Assembly (NCBI GenBank): GCA_039707655.1
Contig: CM077674.1
Location: forward strand, 240,237,904 to 240,301,903
Direction: 5' to 3'
DNA: 64,000 bases
DNA from: Elymus sibiricus
Lineage: Eukaryota > Streptophyta > Magnoliopsida > Poales > Poaceae
A program made the translations under genes and the position numbers. The notes beneath the pieces are model-generated. The model made no database searches and had not been told where the DNA came from. It saw only the letters and a program-made list of their open reading frames with translations. Shown one piece after another: positions 12,154 to 24,086 of the stretch; the stretch's first letter is position 1, and each line of letters opens with the position of its first letter.

Positions 12154-14720
12154 TTATTTGGAGCAGAGCTTCTCAATCTCCAAAGCTCCCTCCAAGGCAT
12201 CGGCCATGTACTTCTCGGGTTTCCAATCCAGCTTATTCTTCGAAGGGCCACCAGTCACCACCTGTGCCGACTTCAGCACCGGGACCTGCACCTTCACCAT
12301 CGTGAAGGCCTGCCGAGCACCCTCTATACAGGCAGACCACTTCCATGCATCTATTCGGCAGGAGCGTCTACCAACCACCAAAGTAAGCTGAAATAGCTCA
12401 TCGGTAGGGGCTCAGTGGGCCATAGCTTGATGCTCAGGTCCTGGAGTGCTGGCTCACCCATCTAATGCAGCTCCATCAGCTGTTTAAGCTGATCGATGAG
12501 GAGCGGAGTCTGGCTCGTGGCACCGAACTGGTCCCAGAACTCCTTCTGGTGGGAAGGGTCCCCCGGTGCCGGAGTGAAGGCTTGAGCATCCGCCAGGCTC
12601 TTCGGAAGATCTAAAAAGGCACCTGCGGTATGGCAAACTTGCATCAGTTCTTGCCTCCAATGAGTGCCGAACAGACACTACAAAAGATAAGGCTTACCGG
12701 CGGTAACTTGCTCCACTAACCGGAGCTCCTGCTCATACCGGCGCGCATTGGACCGGGCCTCTTCCCCGGCTTTGGTCAGCTCGGAGACCTACCAATCCCG
12801 CTTCTTCTTCTCCTCCTCTAAGGCCTCGTACTTAACGATGGCCTCTTGGAGGTTCTTCTCCACCTCGCCTATGCGAGATTTGAGCTGGTTGCTCGTCGTC
12901 TTCAAGGCCTCGAGATCAGCCTTCGCCTTTTTGGTGGCCGCTTTTCCATCCTCGGCCTCTTGCCGAGCTGTCGCCAGCTCGGACTTGAGTTTTTCGGCTG
13001 CCTCCGCAGCGGCTGCACAACATAAAGTCATCAGAATAGAGAGGACAAGATTTATGATGGAAAATGCAAAATAATTTTTCTTAATTTAAAGGTATACGTA
13101 CCTTTCGCCTCTTCCGCCTGCTTGTGCAGGCTGGCGAGATCAGCCTTCGACTCCTGGAGTCTTCGGCGAGTGTCCTCGAGCTCCTGCATGACTGCAATCC
13201 GAGCTCCGACGGACCCCTGCAGAATTCACATCAAAGCATTAGCCTTCAAATGGTAGCGGAGGGAGTTATTCCTGCCGAATTCCATGGTCGTCGACACGCC
13301 AACAACCATACAGTCTGGGGGGCTACTATGCTTCCCATGGTTAAGTAAAAATTGACATACCTCGAATCCAGATAGCATTTTGAAGAATGCTGCCTCGCCC
13401 TGGACTCCATTGCCCAGAGACTTTCCAGGAACACGTCAGCAAGGGCGTGTTGGTTATCCAGAATGGAGGAGCCGACGAGGGCTTTCTCCATCTTCGGTGG
13501 CTGCCCTCGAGCCACCTGTTCGAGGACAGGCTCGGGCGGCACAAAATCTTCCGCCCCTCCCATTGTGGAAGGGGCCATCATTCCCTGTTGCTCTAAGGCA
13601 GCAGGAGGAGGGAGATCAGCTCCTCCGATCTCCCCTTTGCCCGGAGGCAGGATGGGCTCCTCCGGGGTCTTAGTGGCCAAAGTATCGACTTCAGCCATCA
13701 TCGCGTCTGTCTCTGCTGCCCTGTTCGGCAGCGGAGGAGCTTCCCTTGAGCTCACCTCCCCCACGTCCGTGTGCAGTGGGGAGGTGGCGTGGGCGTCATT
13801 CCCGCTTTCTGCCAGAAAGGACAGAATCTTGTCGTCCTCGGAATCCATGACCAGATCGGTCATCACGAGCTGTTGTCGTTCTGGCGGGCTTCATATCAGA
13901 CACACAGAAGTATTAGGCAAGGGACATGATTCAGAGATAAGAAAGAAGCTACTCGGAAGAAAACTTACGTGTCCGGGTTTGGTCTTGCCATTTTCAGGCT
14001 AGACTCTTCGGGCATCTCGGTGTCGGAGCTACCCGACGGGACTACCATTGACGATGTGCTTGACCTATTCCGTGTTCGTGGAGGTAACGAGGCCGCCCGC
14101 TCTTCGGACGCCTCCGAATCCTCCTTCTTGGAGGTGGACTCCTCCTCCTCCTCTTCGGCACCCCTGTCGATCTCCTCCTTTCTGGAGGGAACCCGTGAGG
14201 CTCAGGACTTCTGGGGCTCATGGATGGAGATTCCCTGAGGTGTCCTCCTTCTCGCTGCTCCCTTTGGAGGAGTGGGATCGATGGGCTTCGGCTCACGGAG
14301 CTTTGCCAGCTCTGTTGAGATATCCCCACTGGGAGGAGGGCCAGACAGCTGACCTTGGCCACTTGTTTGGCCGAGTCCTATTTGGAAGTAAGAATTATTG
14401 GGTGAGATGAAACAAAAAAATTATGAAGAACTGTAATAGTTCATACCTGGTCTTCGTCGACCTCTTCAGTGAGGCCCCGATTTGTTCCCTCTGCAGGGAA
14501 AGGCTTGATGTGCCCTGGCCTATCCGCCTCCACCAAGAAGAGGCTCTTCCACATCTTCTCCCTCGAGTGATGGATGAAGCTCAGCACCATCTTGGTGTCC
14601 GCAGGAGAGTATTCCCACAAAGCTTTCTTGCACTGCTGGAGGGGGAGGATTCGGTGCTCAAGCATTACCTGGACCACGTCGTGGAGATGGAGGTTGTCCA
14701 TCCTAGCCTTAGCCACCCGG
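12154..14720 (-). pseudogene. Antisense PF04195-like gene of outer Fatima-like copy, 3' part
   Basis: This is the C-terminal part of a gene transcribed against gag. From right to left come the domain following the PF04195-like region (HDVVQVMLEHRILPLQQ and MWKSLFLVEAD, 14716-14441), a Ser/Glu-rich segment (about 14360-13980), a low-complexity acidic segment (13866-13246), a coiled coil (about 13031-12789, KLKSELATARQEAEDGKAATKKAK) and a final conserved exon (12644-12154, ending near KWSACIEGARQAF and YMADALEGALEIEKLC). Intron-like gaps between these blocks agree with the second copy at 15770-18542. Its upstream exons are displaced by inserted elements to 23498-24086 and 25600-25637. The product would be nuclear or cytoplasmic with no known activity. 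Confidence 0.7.
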
Positions 14721-15171
14721 TGTCAGAGATAAATCTGGCAGACCTTGGGTAGGGGGTCCCGATCTGTGGATCGTAAGCCTATGGTGTAAGAGGGATGAAG
14801 AACACGATGTTTACCCAGGTTCGGGCCCTCCGAGGAGGTAAAACCCTACATCCTGCTCTTATTGTATTGATGATGGTGTACAGGTTACAGAGTTGGACTA
14901 CCTCAAGATCTATATCTAAACCCTAAGGCGTAGATGAGATTATCCGTGTCTAAAGGGTCTAGGGTGTGGGTTTTATATAGTCACCCTCGAGCCCTAGGGT
15001 ACAAAGAGTCTCATCCGATCCAGCTAGCCTTTCCTGGAGTACACAACAAGTCTTCGGGAGGCCCTTCCTTGTACATATCTTCGGCCTCCTTGAGTATTTC
15101 TGGATCCTTTGGCTAGGCCCACGGCCCAGTAAATAGCGAGGCGCGGGACCCCCTAGTCCAGGACTCCCTCA
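14721..15171 (-). repeat. 3' LTR of the inverted Fatima-like copy
   Basis: This 451-bp LTR ends, on the minus strand, in the same terminal bases as the 5' LTR. The two LTRs differ at roughly two dozen positions by eye, mostly transitions. Next to it, at 15172-15188, lies the complement of the polypurine tract (GTTCGGGGGCTAC on the minus strand). Confidence 0.92.
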
Positions 15172-15655
15172 GTAGCCCCCGAACTTGCCTTCAACGCCAG
15201 AGATCTTTGGATGCATCATCTTCAGGAGGTGTTCGGCTTGCAAGGTGAGTTTGCACCGTCTTCAGGAACTTGTTAATTATTCGGTCTTATACCAAAAAGG
15301 TCTCTTCTTATCGGAATACCAGTCTGGCATATATCCGGCCAATCACCATTCGAGAGGGCAGGACTGGTTAAAGCTTTTTAATTTAAGGAAAGTGGACCGT
15401 CCTAGGGTCCTGACGACCCATCACCCTTAAAACGTCATTCCCAAAATGTCATAATGCCAGGAAAGCACTCAAGTGCCTCGAAGGCAGTTTTGAGGTGCCG
15501 CTACTGGCCTGTTTTGTCAAGGAAAGATAGTGCTCCACATTATGCGGGATTCATCCCGCCATTTGGATATCCCAAGCACTCATAATGGGAGTTATGGGGA
15601 AGGTGGAGAGATGGGCGGCAGCGCAGGTGGAAGCCCATTAATCTAATTGGATGTC

Positions 15656-15662
15656 TATAAAG
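15656..15662 (+). promoter_or_regulatory. TATA box of the antisense gene, inner copy
   Basis: TATAAAG lies 114 bp before the ATG at 15770 in the segment between the 3' LTR and the antisense gene (15172-15769). The same feature occurs at about the same distance before the ATG in the outer copy (25744-25753). Upstream sequence 15189-15650 holds no other recognisable feature. Confidence 0.65.
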
Positions 15663-15769
15663 ACCCGGAGCCACAAGGACAAATCTCACATCCTTCCCTG
15701 CTCCTGCCTTCATCCTTCTCCTTGAGCACACCCTCTCCCTCATCTATTCTTACTCCTTCCTTCCCCGCC

Positions 15770-18542
15770 ATGGTGAGCAAGGCCCTTGGCGGCAAATGGT
15801 TGGCCTCCAAGGTTACTGAAGCGAAGATCGCGGAGCTGCGGAGCTCGGGATACATTCCCACAGACGTTGTGTGCTGTGCTCCCACCCCAGGGCAGGTCAT
15901 CCCTACTCTGAATCCTGGGGAGCGTGTAGTGTTCGTCCCGCACTTCCTGTGCGGGTTCGGATTTCCTCTTCACCCCTTCCTCCGGGGTCTTCTTTTCTTC
16001 CAAGGGCTAGATTTCCATGATTTAGCCCCCAACTCCATTTTCCACATTACCACCATTGTCCTCTTCTGCGAGGCCTTCCTCAAGGTGCAGCCGCACTTTG
16101 GACTGTGGCTACAACTCTTCGGCATGAAGCGGAGGACAACCAAGGGCGATACACCAGAGTGCGGCGGCGTGTCCTTCTATGTTCTGGGCAAGAGCGACTG
16201 GCTGCCCGACACCTTCCTCGACACCGTGAGGGGCTGGCAAAGTGGCTGGTTCTATCTGACTGAGCCGCACGAGGCCAGATGGGCGGAAGCGACAGCTTTT
16301 TGATCTGAAGGACCGACTCGGCTTGAGTCATGTATGGAGAAGAGCATCCCGTGGGGGCAAGAGTCTGAGGTTACTCTGCTTACCGAACGGATGGCCAGCA
16401 TGACCGACCTCCACCTCTAGGATGTGGTCTAGGTGATGCTGGAATGCAGGGTTCTCCCCCTTCAGAAGCGTGAGAAGGCGCTGTGGGAGTTCTCTCCTGT
16501 GGATCCCAAAACGGTGCTGAGCCTTCTCCACCATCCGCGAGAGAATATGTGGAAGAGCCTCTTCCTGATGGAAGGGGATGAACAAGGCCATGTCAAGCCC
16601 TTCCAGGAGGAGGGAACAGATCGGGGCCTCTCCGAGGAGGCTGGCGGGGAGCAGGTACGAGCTCTATGCCTGAAATCTTTTAACATTCTTTGGTTTTTTC
16701 TTCTTCTGATTGTTTTAATATGTCCGAACAGGACTGGACCGAGAAGGTGGCCAAGTTCAGCTGCCCTGCTCCGCTCCCCGAGGGGATGATCTCGACGAGG
16801 CTGGCATAACTCCTGGAGCTGAGGCCTATCAACGCCGCTCCCGCTAAGGGGCAGAGGAAGAGGAAATCGACTCACGGGATCACCATCCGCGAGCCCCAGC
16901 AGCCAGGGATCTCACATGCCTCCTCTGGAAAGGAGGAGATCAGCGAGGCGGCTGATGCGGAGGGTACCGGCGGGGCGGCCGAAGAGGAGGAAGAGGAATC
17001 TTCCTCCCTAAAGGAGGGATCGGCGGCGCCGGACGAACGGGCGTCCACATTGCCTCCACGAACACGGAAGCGGCCCAACAAGTCTTTGGTGGTCATGTCA
17101 CCCGACAGCTCCGCCACTGAGCTGCCCAAAGAACCAAGCCCGAAAAGGGCGAAGCCGACCCCAGACATGTAAGTTTTTCTGAATCAGCACCTCCATTATT
17201 TCCGGACCCTTTTCTCCATGTGATTCACAGTGAGTTCGGAGTGCAGGCCACCAGAGCAGTGGCCTTTCGACGCGGCCGACCCGGTGGTGGATTCGGATGG
17301 TAATATTCCATCTTATATGGTGGAGAGTGGGAACAATGCCCACACCACCTCCTCCCTGCAGAGAGATGTGGGGGAGGTGACTTCCAAAGAAGTGCCTCCA
17401 TCGCCGAACAGGGCGGCGGGGGTAGATGCTGAAATGGCCGAGGCCAACACCTCGGCCTCCAAGACCTCAGAGGAGCCAAGCCTGCCTCCAAGCCATGGGG
17501 AGATCGGAGAAGCCGATCCCCCTCCTGCTACTGACACCGAGCAGCAGGGAGCCATAGCCCCTTCCCCAATGGGAGGGGCAGAAGACCTGGCGCCACCCGC
17601 GCCTGCCCCCGAAGAGGTGGCCCAAGGGCGGACGCCGAGGATGGAGGAAGCCCTTGCCAGCTCCTCCCTTCCGGACGACCAGCGAGCCCTTGCCGGCGCG
17701 TTCCTGGAGAGCCTCCGCACCTCGAGGCCATGAAGAAGATGAGCCAGGGGCTCGAATCTTGTGTAAGCGAGGTGGGGAATCTCCTCCAAGATGCATCCAC
17801 CAAGTTCGAGGCCTTGGAGGGCAAGAAGAAAAAGTAGGACCTGCTGGTCACCGAACTGACCAAGTCCACCGAGGAGGCGCGCACCAATGCACGTCGGTAC
17901 CAACAGGAGTTGGAGATAATTGAGCAGATTATCGCCGGTAAGCCTTATCTTTTGTAGTGCGTGTTCGGCGCTGATTAGAAGCGGGAACTGACGCAAGTTT
18001 GGCGAACCACAGGCGCGTTTTCAGATCTACCAAAGAGCCTGGCGGATGCTCAAGCCTTCACGCCGGTGCCGGGGGACCACTCCATCTAGAAGGAGTTCTG
18101 GGACCAGTTTGGCATCATCGGCCGAACACCACTCCTGGCCGATCAACTGAAGCAGCTGATGGAGCTGCATCGGATGGGCAGGCCCGCACTCCAAGACCTG
18201 AGCATCAAGCTCTGGCCTACCGAGGCCCTGCCGACCAACTACTTCAGCTTGCTATGGTGGTTGGTGGATGCCCCAGCCCAGATTGATGCATGGAAGTGGT
18301 CTGCCTGCATAGAAGGCGCTCAGCGGGCCTTTGCCCATTTCAAGATGCATGTCCAAGTGCTGGAGTGTGCGCAGGTGGCAACTGGAGGGCCCTCGAAGAG
18401 CAAGCCGGATTGGAAGCCCGAAAAGTACATGGAGGATGCCTACAAGGGAGCTCTAGAGATAGAAAAAATCTGCTCCAAGGGTGTGTTTTTCCCTGGACTT
18501 GTACTTTTCGGTAGTTTTTTGAAAACATGTATAGTTTTGTAG
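15770..18542 (+). pseudogene. Antisense PF04195-like gene, inner Fatima-like copy
   Basis: The gene is transcribed against the element. Exon 1 starts at the ATG at 15770 and holds the PF04195-like domain to about 16302: FVPHFLCGFGFPLHPFLRG, then a DFHDLAPNSIFH and LFCEAFLKVQPHFGLWLQLF block. It reads on through TGA (16302) and two TAG stops (near 16418 and 16431) to a donor near 16655. Exon 2 (about 16731-17169, after TGTCCGAACAG) is Ser/Glu-rich and basic. Exon 3 starts near 17232 and is low-complexity to 17733, then a coiled coil near 17730-17940. The last exon (about 18012-18542) contains LWPTEALPTNYF and DAWKWSACIEGAQRAF. The family is known from plant Gypsy-related sequences; its function is unknown. 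No ordinary host gene is suggested. Confidence 0.72.
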
Positions 18543-19768
18543 GCCAGTGACCAAAATTTATGAAATGAAGTGTTTGCTTTGCAATTTTTTGCTGATCTTT
18601 TGTATGGCCATTTTTAATGCTGAAATTAACCAGTCGTCGGCTTCTGCCCTTCCGTAGAGACTATAGAAGGTGTTTCAACCGAACAACTTTGCGCTTTATC
18701 CGACGTCTCGGGCCCGTAGGCGGCAGTGTTCGGGAAACCAGGCAATCGGACTATAGTGGTTGTATCACTTTCACTTAGCCAATAAGGAATATGAAAAAGT
18801 GGGAACTAGTAGATAGCCCCGGTGTGGGCCTGATCAGTAAACCGAAGAGATCAACCACATAGCTCTTTACAAAAAGATGCCCTTCGCGTTACGCGGAGAC
18901 CTCCAACGATATTTCGGCATTACGCCCTTCATCGGAAAGCTGACCAGATTCACGCCATACTATGCCAATCACTTTTCGGCTTTCTCCACTGAGGTACTTG
19001 ACCGGACCAGTCCAGAAATACAATCATAGTGGTTCTCCCTTTACCTCCTAGCCAAACGAGCGGGAACATAAGAGGTAAGCACAGGAGTCAGGCAACCCAA
19101 CTTTGACCGAAGACATAGTTCAGAACTAATGCATATACTGCAATATCTGAGACTTCCAATAATTACTTATCAGGTGATGCGGAAAAGTGAAAACCTAGCA
19201 AGAGGTGGAGCCCCTGTTCTAGTTGTCGACCGCACCCTGGGGCAAAAAAGGATAAAAACTCTTGCCCGAAGTGTTTGGTGGGGATGAACGTGACGCACAT
19301 ACCAAGTTTTGGGGACAATAATAAGGAAAATGTGATACATAAATCTTTATTAGTCTTTTGTTTGGCCGAACCATACAATCCCAACAACCGAACTAGGCCA
19401 TTTAAAGATGCACCCAGGGATGAAAAGAGGAGAAGTTTTACACAGGGGGAAACAAGCAGCTATATTCATACTTTGCCCTGTCGCACGTCTGCGCCTTCTA
19501 CTCTTTGGAAAAGCGTTTGGACAGGAGAGCCGAACTCATTATCCTGACATCCGAGATGGGTTGCTTGACGAAACCTGCAACAGAAATTTTCATGTGTTTC
19601 GTCTGACGCCGAAAGGTGTCCTGAAGACCCCCTTTGCACATGTGCACCTGACGGGGATATCCTTCGTGTAATTTGTTCCCCACAGCCCCAGGGGATTTTA
19701 AGGGTGAAATGATGAACCAGTGGCATGAATTGTGCTACTTGGTCAACTAAGCTGTGGGGCGCGAATCC
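18543..19768. other. Non-coding centre of the inner Fatima-like copy
   Basis: This counterpart of 10767-12153 lies between the ends of the antisense gene and of gag-protease. Blocks near 18650-18790 and 19680-19760 match the outer copy closely. No conserved reading frame is seen. Confidence 0.6.
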
Positions 19769-22700
19769 CTATTTGGGGTCGCGAGGCTGTCGATCAACCG
19801 TGGCCTTGGCGGTCCAAACTCGCTTACCTGTATCTACCTTCCGAGAAGTAGCTCGATTCATGGCAGCCTCTTCGGCGGCTTGTGCTTCGGCTGCTAAAGT
19901 AGATGTGTGCTCCTCCGTCCGAAGGGAGCATTCAGTGTTGCCGTTGATGGTAATGACGCCCCTGGGGCCCAGCATCTTCAACTTTAGATAAGCATAATGC
20001 GGCACGGCGTTGAACTTAGTGAACGCCGTTCGTCCGAGTAGCGTGTGATAACCACTGCGGAAAGGGACGATGTCAAAGATTAACTCTTTGCTTTGAAAGT
20101 TTTCTGGTGAGCCAAAGACCACTTCCAAGGTCACAGTTCCCGAACAGCGTGCTTCGTCGCCGGGGATGACACCCTTAAAGGTGGTTTTGCTGGGCTGTAT
20201 TCTTGACGGATCAATACCCATTTTCCTCACTATGTCAGCATAAATTAAATTGAGGCTGCTGCCACCGTCCACAAGGACTCTAGTGAGATGGAACCCATCC
20301 ACAATGGGATCCAGTACGAGGGCCGCCATTCCTCCGTGTCAGATATTGGTCGGATGATCTCGTTTATCGAAGGTGATCAGATGAACCGACCACGGGTTGA
20401 ATTTCGAGGCGACTAGCTCGAGGGCATAGACGTCCCGTAGTGCGCGCTTGTGTTCCTTCTTCGGGATATGAGTGACGTAGATCATATTGGCGTTCTTTAC
20501 CTCTGAAGGGAACTGCTTCTGGGCACCATTGTTTGGCGGGCGTGGATCTTCCACGTCATCGCTGCGAATGCCTTTTGCCTGCTCTTCGGCCAGAGCCCTG
20601 CTTGCCTGTTTAATCACCCAACAATTACGGTTAGTGTGGGAAGCTGGCTTTTCTCTGCTGCTGTGGATTTGACATGGCTTGTCCAAGATTTTTCTCAGCT
20701 GGGTGTTGTTGTCCTGATTCCCTTTAAATGGTCTTTTATGGGGTCCAGACTTAGAATTCGCAAACCCAGCATTGACTGCAGTGTCTTCGGGATTGCTCCC
20801 GTTCGGGTTGCCTCAACGTTTGTTTTTGTTACACCGTGGCTTCCCGTTTCCATCACGGACCTCGGACGTGTCGGGCTCATCAGGATGGGTGCATTTTTGG
20901 GTCAGCCAACTGTCCTCACCCGCACAAAAGCATGTCATGAGGGAGGTCAAGGCGGCCATGGTTTTTGGCTTCTCTTGGCTGAAGTGCCTCGCGAGCCATT
21001 CGTCGTGGATACTGTGCTTAAAGGATGCCACGGCTTCGGTGTCTGGGCAATCAATGATTTGGTTTTTCTTTGTTAAGAAGCGATTCTAGAACTTCCGAGC
21101 TGACTCGTTGGGCTGTTGGATGATGTGGCTCAAGTCATCGACATCTGGTGGCTGAAGAGAGGTGCCCTGGAAGTTAGCTCGGAATGCATCTTTGAGCTCC
21201 TCCCAGCTTCCGATAGAGTTTTCGGGAGGCTAGTCAACCAGTGTTGAGCTGGTCCCTTGAGATTAAGTGGTAAGAACTTGATGGCATGGAGATCGTCTCC
21301 ATTGGCCATGTGGATATGGAGGAGGAAATCCTCGATTCATACTGCGGGATCAGTGGTGCCGTCATATTACTCGATGTTGATAGGCTTAAAGTCCTTGGGG
21401 AACTTGTGTGCCATGACCTCATCAGTAAAACACATTGGGTGTGCACCACCTCTGGGCCGGCCCGCGTCATGATGAACTTCGGATGATAGGCGGCCATGAT
21501 GCCCGTCCCGATCTCGGTCCTCCTTGTCCAACCAGGTCTGGTGCCCTTCTCGTCTGGTGAGTGTATGCATCCGTGGCGCTTAGATGGATCTCGTTTGCGT
21601 CCTGGCGTTTAGGTTATAGCGCAGGTCATTTGGGTCCATGGGTTCCTTGCCCTTACGGTGAGGTATGGGTGGATCCTCGGCTCTAGTGAAAGGCCGATCG
21701 CGCCCTCTAGGGGGCCGGTCAGGCCTATAAGGATCTGGCCGTCGAGGAGTGTGCTCATCTTCATCTGACGACGGGAACAACTTCTGACCTTTTCGGCTCC
21801 TGAGGCCGGGCCTCTTGTTCTAACTCTGCTACCAGGACCGAGGTCCACTTGTCATTGATGGCATCCTGTTCGTCATTAATTTGCTGTTCTCTTTCTCTCA
21901 GGCTTCGGGCGGTGGCTAAGAGCCGATCCCTATAATCCTCCAACTCCCGCGGGTTTTCCAGGATAGCTAGTTTATCGGGCCCAAAACTGTTGACCTCCTC
22001 GATGGGGTAGTCGTTATCATCCATGCAGTCATCGTCCCTGGGGTTGTCAGGGTCGAATTCGCCTTGTTCTTGGGGTTGATCCCCCTCAGCATGATGTTGT
22101 TCAGGGTTTGCTCCTCCATCACCGATCGCCGGTGGGTCCGGTGCATTCGGGTCTCCATTGGTTCCCACGCCGTCTTCGGCATTTGCTTCTCTTCCACGAC
22201 GTTTAGATTTTTTGCAAGAGCTCTCGCGCCCGGAGTTGTCCCTCTTTGGCTGTTCCCCGTCGCCTTGTGGGGTGTCGACCATATATACATCATAGGTCGA
22301 CGTGGCTGCCCACTTGCCGGTGCCAGTAGGTGCATCAGGAGAGGTGGGGAATAGTGATTCCTCTGCCTCTTCCTCCATGCCATCTACCCCATCAGAGTCG
22401 AAGTCCAACGTATCAGTTAAATCATCGATTGTGGCGACTAAGTGGGTGGTGGGTGGGACGCAAAATTCCCTCAATTCGGCACCAGGGCCGGTTAGGTCTA
22501 GATCCTCAGACACCCGATCGACGAGCCCCAGGCGATCAAGCTGATCGGAGAGCTCGAAGTCCGATGGGTCAATTTTCCAAATAATTCGGGGTAAATTCAG
22601 ACAAGAGCCAGACCTAGATTACAGGATGGCGCCTTCTTGATGGAGGCGGATGTGACCAAATCAGAGTGTTCGGAAAAAGAGATCAGATTCCCGCCCGAAG

Positions 22701-23019
22701 CGGAGTCCGAGTCGGGGTAAGACTCTCCAAAGGAGTCGAGGAGCAGCACGATGGCCGATCCTGCCAAGAAGGCAGAATCTTCGGATGAAACTGAAGCCCC
22801 AGTTAAGGACAGGTTCCCGCCGAGATCAGCGGTGAATTCCAAGCTTCCGAACCAGATTGATTGCTCGGGGGCGAACCCCGCGCTCCAATCCGATTTCTTG
22901 GGAGGGCTCACGCGTAATGAGATGCGGCCAGATGCGATGAGCCGACCTAGGGCCAAGATGCCCCGGCGGCATGCCTCGCTTTTGATGATCAAACTAGCCA
23001 TGGACTTAGATTGATCCAC
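19769..23019 (-). pseudogene. Fatima-like gag-protease, inner copy, broken
   Basis: The frame starts at 23019 or 23001 (MASLIIKSE) and reads leftward. The N-terminus (23019-22600) and acidic low-complexity part (22513-21761) are open but in shifted frames. The gag core (about 21500-20800) is broken by several shifts. The Cys-His segment near 20680 keeps its Cys-His-His-Cys residues (CQIH...H...NC). The protease (20329-19769) is one clean frame with LVDGGSSLNLIYAD, where Asp-Gly-Gly replaces the usual Asp-Thr/Ser-Gly, followed by the FGSPENFQSKELIFDIVPF block. It is better kept than the outer copy in the protease and zinc-binding parts. No RT follows. Confidence 0.85.
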
Positions 23020-23045
23020 AAAGGGCCTCTCAATGAAAGCACCAA

Positions 23046-23497
23046 TGTCGGAGATAAATCCGACAGACCTCGGGTAGGGGGTCCTGATCTGTGGATCGTA
23101 AGCCTATGGTGTAAGAGGGATGAAGAACACGGTGTTTACCCAGGTTCGGGCCCTCCGAGGAGGTAAAACGCTACATCCTGCTCTTATTGTATTGATGATG
23201 GTGTACAAGTTACAGAGTTGGACTACCTCGAGATCTATATCTGAACCCTAAGGCATAGATGAGATTATCCGTGTCTAAAGGGTCTAGGGTACGTGGTTTA
23301 TATAGTCACCCTCGAGCCCTAGGGTACAAAGAGTCTCATCCAATCCAGCTAGCCTTTCCTAGAGTACACAACAAGTCTTAGAGAGGCCCTTCCTTATACA
23401 TATCTTCGGCCTTCCTTGAGTATTGCTGGATCCTTTGGCTAGGCCCACGGCCCAGTAAACATCTAGGCACGGGACCCCCTAGTCCAGGACTCCCTCA
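23046..23497 (-). repeat. 5' LTR of the inverted Fatima-like copy
   Basis: This 452-bp LTR is in minus orientation. Its TGAGGGAGTCCTGGACTAGG terminus ends at 23497, and the presumed primer site (complement of 23027-23045) follows at its inner end. It pairs with 14721-15171. Confidence 0.92.
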
Positions 23498-24086
23498 CCT
23501 AGTCCATGAGCATATCAACCTCAGCCTCTTGTCCCCAGCGGAGGCCCTTTTTTATCCATGATTGGGGCTGAGTTGGCAGCCCAGATTGGAATGCAGGCGC
23601 CGCCGCCCATCCATCCTCGCGGGGCTCGGTGAGGTAGAACCAGACATCTTGCCAGTCCCTTACGATGTCGATGAAGATGCCATGCAGCCACCTATTCTTC
23701 TCCAGCACACAGATGGACGCGCCGCTGCACTCCAGTGCCGCGCCCTTGGCAGACCTCCGCTTCATGCCAAAGAGCTGTAACCACAAACCGAAGTGTGGCT
23801 GGATCCAGAGAAAAGCCTCGCAGTAGAGGATGAAAGTGGTGATGTGGAAGACGGAGTTGGGGGCCAGATCATGGAAATCGAGCCCATAGAAGAACATCAA
23901 ACCCCACATAAAGGGGTGAAGAGGGAAGCCGAGCCCGCGCAAGAAGTGTGGGATGAACACCACATGCTCCCCGGGCTTCGGGGTGGGAATGACCTACCCC
24001 TTGGCGGGAGCACGGCACTCCACATTGTCGGGGATGTACCCCGAGCTCTACAGCTCCTTAATCTTCACCGCCGTGACCTTGGAGGC
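23498..24086 (-). pseudogene. Antisense gene of outer Fatima-like copy, middle part
   Basis: This part carries most of the PF04195-like domain: FIPHFLRGLGFPLHPFMWG, DFHDLAPNSVFH, YCEAFLWIQPHFGLWLQLFGMK, then ILEK-like and VWFYLTEPRE segments, ending in GQEAEVDMLMD. The frame 23963-23499 is open and unbroken, better kept than the matching exon of the inner copy. It runs directly into the inner Fatima-like element at 23497; the frame continues at 14720. Upstream it is cut by the solo LTR at 24087. Confidence 0.75.

Larger units (their letters stand above)
14721..23497 (-). mobile_element. Fatima-like non-autonomous element, inverted inner copy
   Basis: The 8.8-kb element is inserted in the antisense gene of the outer copy, in the opposite orientation. 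LTRs are 23046-23497 (5') and 14721-15171 (3'). The flanking target site is cccgg at 14716-14720 and cctag at 23498-23502: the same five bases with both members of the central CpG changed. The antisense frame of the host reads on across the two flanks. The internal order is gag-protease (minus), non-coding centre, antisense gene (plus), polypurine tract. No pol is present. Confidence 0.92.
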
